Shown piece by piece: positions 59,037 through 64,000 of a stretch of DNA of 64,000 nucleotides (within the stretch, counting starts at the first letter, position 1; the number at the start of each line of letters is the position of its first letter). The stretch covers positions 2,294,001-2,358,000 of the forward strand of contig OZ244625.1 of NCBI GenBank assembly GCA_965218555.1. The letters run 5' to 3'. The notes below the pieces were generated by a model that worked only from the letters and a program-made list of their open reading frames with translations, did not search any database and was not told the origin of the DNA. Source of the DNA: JAPPLB01 sp965218555 (lineage in GTDB: Bacteria > Acidobacteriota > Terriglobia > Bryobacterales > UBA6623). A program made the translations under genes and the position numbers.

Positions 59037-60701
59037 ATGGAGATCCAATTACACCCGCTCGACTGGGCCGTCATCGCCGTCTACTCCGTCGGCATTGTGG
59101 CCGTCGGCCTCTACGTCGCACGCCGCGTCAAGGAGACCGCAGACTACTTCCTCGGCAAGCGCGGCTTTAACGTGTGGCTCATCATCGGACAGGCCTTTGG
59201 CGTTGGCACGCACGCCGAAATGCCCGTCTCGCTCGCCGGCGCCGTCTATCAGTCCGGCTACTCGGCCATCTGGTATCAGTGGAAGAACCTTTTCATCACG
59301 CCCTTCTATTGGATCCTCGGCCCCATGTTCCGGCGCGTCGGGCGCACCACCATCGGCGAGGTGTACGAAGACCGCTACGGCAACTTCATGGGCGGTGTCT
59401 ACACGATCTTCGCCCTGGCGTTCTTTACCTTCAGCATGGGGGCGATGCTCAAGGGCGCGGGCAAGCTCGTCAGCGCGGCATCAGGAGGCACCGTTTCGCC
59501 GAACGCCGTGGTCCTCGTGATGACGGTCACCTTCCTGCTATACAGCTTCGTCGGCGGATTGGTTGCTGCCGCCTACACCGACTTTGTCCAGAGCTTTTTC
59601 ATCATTGCCCTGTCGTTCCTGCTGATTCCCCTGGGGCTCTCCCGCGTCGGAGGCTTCACCGGCATTCGCGAAACGCTCGACCCCGCCATGCTCTCGATGG
59701 TCACACCTGGGGACGTCGGCGTTTTCACCATCCTCATGCTCACAATCAACGGACTCGTCGGCATCGTCGCGCAGCCGCACATGCTCGCCGCCATCGGCAC
59801 CGGCAAGGACGAGCGAAGCTGCCGCATCGGCATGGCCTATGGGAACTTCGTCAAGCGTTTCTGCACCGTCGGCTGGGCGCTCGTGGGATTGATCGTCGTC
59901 GTGATGCTCGCCGACACCGGCGGCGTCTTGGCCGACCGCGAGGACGCCTTCGGCTTCGCCACCAAAGAGCTGCTCTTTCCCGGCGCAGTCGGCCTGATGA
60001 TCGCCTGCGTGCTTGCCGCCAACATGTCCACCTGTTCGGCCTTCACCGTCGACGGCGGTGCGCTCTTCACGCAGAACTTCTACCGGCGTTACCTCGCCCC
60101 CAACAAGTCCGACCGCCACTATCTCATGGTGGGACGCTTTTCCGGTGTTACCGTCACCACACTCGGCGTCATCTTCGGACTCCTTTTCGACATCGTGCTC
60201 GAAGCCTTCCTGTTCACCGAGACCATGGCTGCCTTCATGGGGATCAGCATGTTCGGAGCGATCTCATGGAAGCGCGCCAATCGCTATGGCGCGTTTGCCA
60301 GCCTCGTCACGTCGAGTCTGCTCTTCTTCTACCTCACCTATGCGGAATACGGCGTTCTCCTCCGTTGGGAGGCGGCGAACTTCGGGTACTCGCTGCTGCT
60401 GGGGTTCGTTGCGCTCGCCGTCGTAAGCTGGCTCACTCCTCCCGAAAGCAAGGAAAGGCTCGACCCGTTCTACAAGCGTCTCAACACACAGAAGCGGCTC
60501 GACGAGGAGACCGGCGAGGAAGTCGTCGTCGACGAACCCGGCCACGATCTCCTCGTGGCCCACCTCTTCGACCTTGAACTCTCCAAAGGCCTCGGCCGCT
60601 TCTACCACCGCTTCCGCGTCGACATCAACGGCCTGCTGTTCGCCTTCTTCGTCGTCGTCATCATCATCGCCCTAGGCCGCGGCATCCTGCTTCTTCCGTA
60701 A
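59037..60701 (+). CDS. sodium:solute symporter (SSS family)
   Basis: 554 residues, about 13 membrane helices. LGKRGFNVWLIIGQAFGVGT and AEMPVSLAGAVYQSGYSAIW are in the N-terminal part. Mid-protein FVGGLVAAAYTDFVQSFFII and the ACVLAANMSTCSAFTVDGGA block (Na+-site region, with Ser/Thr) are typical. An extended cytosolic loop near the C-terminus (TPPESKERLDPFYKRLNTQK) precedes the last helix. It is more like the larger SSS transporters than its neighbour. Substrate unknown. Confidence 0.88.
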   Translation: MEIQLHPLDWAVIAVYSVGIVAVGLYVARRVKETADYFLGKRGFNVWLIIGQAFGVGTHAEMPVSLAGAVYQSGYSAIWYQWKNLFITPFYWILGPMFRRVGRTTIGEVYEDRYGNFMGGVYTIFALAFFTFSMGAMLKGAGKLVSAASGGTVSPNAVVLVMTVTFLLYSFVGGLVAAAYTDFVQSFFIIALSFLLIPLGLSRVGGFTGIRETLDPAMLSMVTPGDVGVFTILMLTINGLVGIVAQPHMLAAIGTGKDERSCRIGMAYGNFVKRFCTVGWALVGLIVVVMLADTGGVLADREDAFGFATKELLFPGAVGLMIACVLAANMSTCSAFTVDGGALFTQNFYRRYLAPNKSDRHYLMVGRFSGVTVTTLGVIFGLLFDIVLEAFLFTETMAAFMGISMFGAISWKRANRYGAFASLVTSSLLFFYLTYAEYGVLLRWEAANFGYSLLLGFVALAVVSWLTPPESKERLDPFYKRLNTQKRLDEETGEEVVVDEPGHDLLVAHLFDLELSKGLGRFYHRFRVDINGLLFAFFVVVIIIALGRGILLLP

Positions 60702-60703
60702 GC

Positions 60704-61276
60704 TCAGGCCGGGCCGTACAACGTCAGGCAGTTTCCCCCCTGGCGGATTACCCGCTGCCGGCGCAGCTCTCCGTATTCCTCGGCAAGTTCGTGTCTCGAA
60801 GCGTGCTGGGCAATCACGAGGTACGGTGGATTCTCACCGAGCGTCGTCAACGTCCGCTCGTATTCTTCATGCGCCGCGTATGGCGGACCCAGGAAGAAGA
60901 TATCCGCCGTGAGCCCGGTCAAGACTTCCGAAACCGGCTTATGAAAAACCGTCGTGTCCGCTGCCGCCCCCACCGTCAGCAGGTTTTCCCGGATCACGGC
61001 ACAGGCCTCCGCATTCGACTCCACAAACAACACGTGCGAAGCGCCCCGGCTGAGCGCCTCGATTCCGACCGCGCCCGTCCCCGCATACAGATCCGCGAAG
61101 GCCTTCCCCGCGATGTCGTTCTGCAGGACGTTGAACAGTGTCTCCCGCAGGCGGTCAAGCATCGGCCGCGTCGCGAGTCCGGGAAGAGACTTCAGACGCC
61201 GCCTGCGGTAGCGTCCGCCGATCACCCGCAGCGGCGCCGGGTTCTCAGAACGACTTGATGCTTTTCGGGAGTTCAA
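60704..61276 (-). CDS. rsmD: 16S rRNA (guanine966-N2)-methyltransferase RsmD-like, motif IV altered
   Basis: 190 residues from TTG 61276, with AGGTGG 8 nt upstream. The recG stop lies 2 bp before it; GTG 61225 is another possible start. LRVIGGRYRRRRLKSLPG and ATRPMLDRLRETLFNVLQND are the RsmD N-terminal blocks. FADLYAGTGAVGIEALSRGA is the SAM-binding motif I. Motif IV, normally DPPY, reads GPPY (IFFLGPPYAAHEEY): the catalytic Asp is Gly (codon GGT instead of GAT). Activity is doubtful unless this is a sequence error. Confidence 0.85.
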   Translation of the reverse strand: MNSRKASSRSENPAPLRVIGGRYRRRRLKSLPGLATRPMLDRLRETLFNVLQNDIAGKAFADLYAGTGAVGIEALSRGASHVLFVESNAEACAVIRENLLTVGAAADTTVFHKPVSEVLTGLTADIFFLGPPYAAHEEYERTLTTLGENPPYLVIAQHASRHELAEEYGELRRQRVIRQGGNCLTLYGPA

Positions 61277-61277
61277 G

Positions 61278-63377
61278 TCAACCCACCTGCACCAGACCGT
61301 AGCGCCGTTGCCACTTATTCCGGATATAGTCAACCAACTTCACAAGCGCCTCCTTGCTCGGCGGGCTCTCGACGAAGGCCGTTGCTTCTCCCCGGGCAAG
61401 CTCCAGCATCTCCCGATCCCGAATTACGTCCGCAACGCGGAACGTCGGCAGCCCCGACTGCTTCGTTCCGAAAAACTCCCCCGGGCCGCGCAGTTGCAGA
61501 TCGACGTCGGAGATGCGAAACCCGTCTTGGGTTTCGACCATCGTACGGATGCGCTCTTCCGCTGTCGGGTTCCTCTCGCCGCACATCAGAATGCAGTAGC
61601 TGTGCTCCGCGCCCCGTCCCACGCGCCCGCGAAGCTGGTGCAACTGCGACAGCCCGAAACTTTCGGCGTGGACGATCAGCATGACGGTCGCGTTCGGAAC
61701 ATCCACGCCCACCTCGATCACCGTCGTCGACACGAGGACCCCGATCTTGTTGGACGTGAAGGCTGCCATGACCGCCTCTTTGTCCGATGTCGGAAGACGC
61801 CCATGCAGAAGCCCCACCTTGAGATCAGGAAAAACCTTATTGGCAAGCCGATCGTAGACGTCCTGCGCCGCCGCGACCTGCTTCGTTTCGGATTCTTCAA
61901 TCAGCGGGCAGACGACGTAAACTTGTTGTCTGGCCTGCACCTGCCGCCGCACAAACGCGAACACCTTCTCCTCGTCCGCGAACGGCAATTCACGCGTCAC
62001 GATCGGCGACCGCCCGGGAGGCAGCTCGTCGATCATCGACACGTCGAGTTCCCCATACAGCGTGAGCGCCAGGGTCCGGGGAATCGGCGTCGCCGTCATC
62101 ACGAGCACGTCGGGGTTTTCGCCCTTCTGCAAGAGCCGCCAGCGCTGCATCACTCCGAAGCGGTGTTGCTCGTCGATTACGATGAATCCGAGCCGCTGGA
62201 ACGCAACGTTGTCCAAAATCACCGCATGCGTGCCGATCACGACGTGGGCCCGCCCCTCGGCGATCACCCGCCTGAACTTCTTCTTGTCCGCCGCGCTCAT
62301 CGAGCCGGTGAGCAACACGACCACGTACCCCGCCGGTTCCAGCAGCCGTTTGAAGTAGAGATAGTGTTGGGCTGCCAGGATCTCCGTCGGCGCCATCACG
62401 GCCACCTGATAGTCGTTCTCGAGCGCGATAACCGCCGCTTCGAGGGCCACGATGGTTTTGCCGCTCCCCACGTCGCCCTGGAGGAGACGGTTCATCGGCG
62501 TCGGTTGAGCCATGTCGTCGGCAATCTCCTTGAGCACCCGCTTCTGCGCCTTCGTCGGCTTGAAGGGCAACACCTCCTTGATCTTGTTGCGCACACGGTC
62601 GTTCAGCGCGAAAGCGATGCCCTGCGCCGCGCGCGCCTTTTGACGCTTCAAGGCCAAGCCGCATTCCAGAAAAAAGAACTCCTCGAAAATCAGTCGGACC
62701 TGTCCCGGAGAGCGAAACGACTTGAGCGCTTGCAAGTCCGCGCCGAGGGAGGGGAAGTGCGTCTGCCGCAGCGCCTCGATCCGGTTCGGGAAGCCCATGC
62801 GCCGGCGAACGGCTTCCGGCAGCGGATCGTCAAGCTCCGGCAGCGCTTCGAGACAACCATGCACCAGCTTTCTCAGATGGCGCGTCGTCAGGCGACCGAG
62901 GGCCTCGTAGATGGGAACGATGCGGCCCACATGCAACTGCGAGTCCTGATCCTCATCCAGCAGCTCGTATTCAGGATGGAGGATGCAGACCTGACCGGAG
63001 TAAGAGTCGTGCTCCACCTTGCCATAGAAGGCGACTCGCTTGCCTCGCTCCAGAATCCCCTGCAGGTAGTCGCCGTGAAACCACTTCGTCACCAATTCCG
63101 CCCCGGATCCGTCCCACACGCGAGCTTCGAACAGCCGGGCGCGCGAGCGGTGCGACTGGAACAACTGCGCGGCATGGATCTCCCCGATCACGGTGGCCGT
63201 TTCTCCGAGGACGAGGGCCGAGAGCGGTTTGACGTTACTGCGGTCTTCGTACCGAAACGGCAAGCGATAGAGCAGGTCCTCGACCGTCGCGAGGCCTTTG
63301 CCCGCGAGCAGCCGGCCACGACGGCGGCCGACGCCCTTCAGGTGCTCCAGCGGTGTCTCGGGTTCGATCCGGCTCAT
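61278..63377 (-). CDS. recG: ATP-dependent DNA helicase RecG
   Basis: 699 residues from ATG 63377; the frame is open to a TTG at 63401. The N-terminal wedge domain (about 1-180) includes LEHLKGVGRRRGRLL and PFRYEDRS. The helicase core has motif I LQGDVGSGKTIVA, motif II DEQHRFGVMQR, motif III MTATPIPRTLAL, motif V VSTTVIEVGVDVPNA and motif VI QLRGRVGRG. The TRG-like end is FFGTKQSGLPTFRVADV. RecG remodels replication forks. It lies 2 bp from rsmD, with which it is probably co-transcribed. Confidence 0.97.
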   Translation of the reverse strand: MSRIEPETPLEHLKGVGRRRGRLLAGKGLATVEDLLYRLPFRYEDRSNVKPLSALVLGETATVIGEIHAAQLFQSHRSRARLFEARVWDGSGAELVTKWFHGDYLQGILERGKRVAFYGKVEHDSYSGQVCILHPEYELLDEDQDSQLHVGRIVPIYEALGRLTTRHLRKLVHGCLEALPELDDPLPEAVRRRMGFPNRIEALRQTHFPSLGADLQALKSFRSPGQVRLIFEEFFFLECGLALKRQKARAAQGIAFALNDRVRNKIKEVLPFKPTKAQKRVLKEIADDMAQPTPMNRLLQGDVGSGKTIVALEAAVIALENDYQVAVMAPTEILAAQHYLYFKRLLEPAGYVVVLLTGSMSAADKKKFRRVIAEGRAHVVIGTHAVILDNVAFQRLGFIVIDEQHRFGVMQRWRLLQKGENPDVLVMTATPIPRTLALTLYGELDVSMIDELPPGRSPIVTRELPFADEEKVFAFVRRQVQARQQVYVVCPLIEESETKQVAAAQDVYDRLANKVFPDLKVGLLHGRLPTSDKEAVMAAFTSNKIGVLVSTTVIEVGVDVPNATVMLIVHAESFGLSQLHQLRGRVGRGAEHSYCILMCGERNPTAEERIRTMVETQDGFRISDVDLQLRGPGEFFGTKQSGLPTFRVADVIRDREMLELARGEATAFVESPPSKEALVKLVDYIRNKWQRRYGLVQVG

Positions 63378-63752
63378 GAGCGGCGGCCTTCTCAGCCTCA
63401 ATCGCAGGCTGACTTCGAAGTGTAGCGGACGTATTTCGGCATGACTCGCCGCGGAGAAAATAGTGCGAATCCCGAATCAAGCCGCCAGCAATGGCCGATG
63501 CCTCATCCTTAACGTCCGGGACAACATCCAGAACTTCCAGCGAGCGTTGGCATTTTTGGATTTGGACTGGCTTTGGGCCCGATCATCGGCCCAATGAGGT
63601 CCACGCCGTGCCCGGTGCCGGCGGATGCGCTCTCTCATCTCTCCGCCTCGAGCCTCGGCGGTCGCGGCGAACGAGGAATGCTCAAGCCGCTCGCGGGAAA
63701 GCGGCGGTGCAAAACCGGCTCAACCCGCTTTGACCGCCGCCGCCAAGGAACG
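63378..63752. other. 375-bp intergenic stretch
   Basis: No supported gene. One small plus-strand frame (63463-63597, GTG start with GGAG about 8 nt upstream, 44 codons, containing ILNVRDNIQNFQRALAFLDL) could be a peptide gene or a decayed fragment. I do not call it. Confidence 0.3.
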
Positions 63753-64000
63753 TTATGCCCACAGGCTTCTTCGGCCGGAGCGCAGCAGCCAGATGAAGAA
63801 CGGGCCCCCCAGCATCGCGGTCATCACTCCCACGGGGATCTCACTGGGCGCCAGCGCCGTTCGCGCCACCGTGTCGCACAGCATCAGGAACCCACCGCCC
63901 ACGCAAAATGATGTCGGCACGAGCAGCCTGTGATCCGCGCCGACCACCATCCGAAGCGCGTGCGGTACGATCAGGCCGATGAAACCGATCGGGCCGGTAA
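63753..64000 (-). CDS. FecCD/BtuC-type ABC transporter permease (5' part beyond window)
   Basis: 82 codons are visible, entering from the right edge: GPIGFIGLIVPHALRMVVGA, then DHRLLVPTSFCVGGGFLMLC, DTVARTALAPSEIPVGVMTA and MLGGPFFIWLLRSGRRS. This is the C-terminal part of a FecCD family permease; the GxIGFxGLIVPHxxR cytoplasmic loop contacts the ATPase. It imports iron-siderophore, heme or cobalamin. The substrate, the other transporter genes and any riboswitch lie outside the window. Confidence 0.93.
   Translation of the reverse strand, partial: TGPIGFIGLIVPHALRMVVGADHRLLVPTSFCVGGGFLMLCDTVARTALAPSEIPVGVMTAMLGGPFFIWLLRSGRRSLWA

Noticed and set aside
61308..63425. 705-codon plus-strand frame
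   Set aside because: Mirror frame of recG; no motif and unnatural His/Arg-rich composition.

Overview
Organism and overall reading. The window is GC-rich, with mostly ATG/GTG starts and GAGG/GGAG ribosome-binding sites. Its gene content (a giant NHL-repeat secreted protein, DUF1501 plus cytochrome-like DUF1592-type proteins, a TolB/PHP CehA-like protein, two SSS symporters, a DmpA-type peptidase) is what I would expect of an Acidobacteriota-like chromosome. That assignment is an inference from gene families, not a proof. No tRNA, rRNA or CRISPR array was found.

Layout. (1) 1-5.9 kb: accessory cassette region, nearly all minus strand. It holds short plasmid/phage-type genes: two DUF3560-related proteins, Cys-rich proteins, a ribbon-helix-helix-like protein and a small membrane protein. 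Most transcription units are preceded by the same ~49-nt hairpin followed by an AGGAGG site 21-26 nt before the start codon. (2) 6.15-9.67 kb: an IS256-family element, frameshifted and split by a nested IS21-family element. (3) 9.9-22.3 kb: chromosomal-looking secreted proteins (24-repeat NHL protein, DUF1501 protein, two heme-motif proteins) punctuated by IS3, IS1380 and reeler-like gene remnants. (4) 22.5-28.9 kb: a second accessory block with two more copies of the hairpin leader, a plus-strand operon of four tiny genes, a gene beheaded by a second IS21-family element, and an IS5 remnant. (5) 28.9-50.4 kb: one unbroken minus-strand str-S10-spc-alpha ribosomal super-cluster (rpsL to rplQ, including fusA, tuf, secY, adk, map, infA and rpoA), ending with a PpiC-type lipoprotein. 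A strong sigma70-type promoter and a ~280-nt leader precede rpsL. (6) 50.5-64 kb: ordinary chromosome, with a PHP histidinol-phosphatase-like enzyme, a CehA-like protein, panB-panC, a DmpA-like peptidase, two symporters, rsmD, recG and the 3' end of a FecCD permease gene.

How the parts relate. The accessory blocks at 1-5.9 and 22.5-26 kb share leader hairpins, upstream repeats and gene style. They look like pieces of one integrated element (plasmid, ICE or phage satellite) broken up by IS activity next to the ribosomal cluster. The repeated leader is the most interesting feature: eight copies, compensatory base changes in both stems, a conserved loop and fixed spacing to the Shine-Dalgarno suggest a shared cis-regulatory RNA controlling a set of otherwise unrelated small genes.
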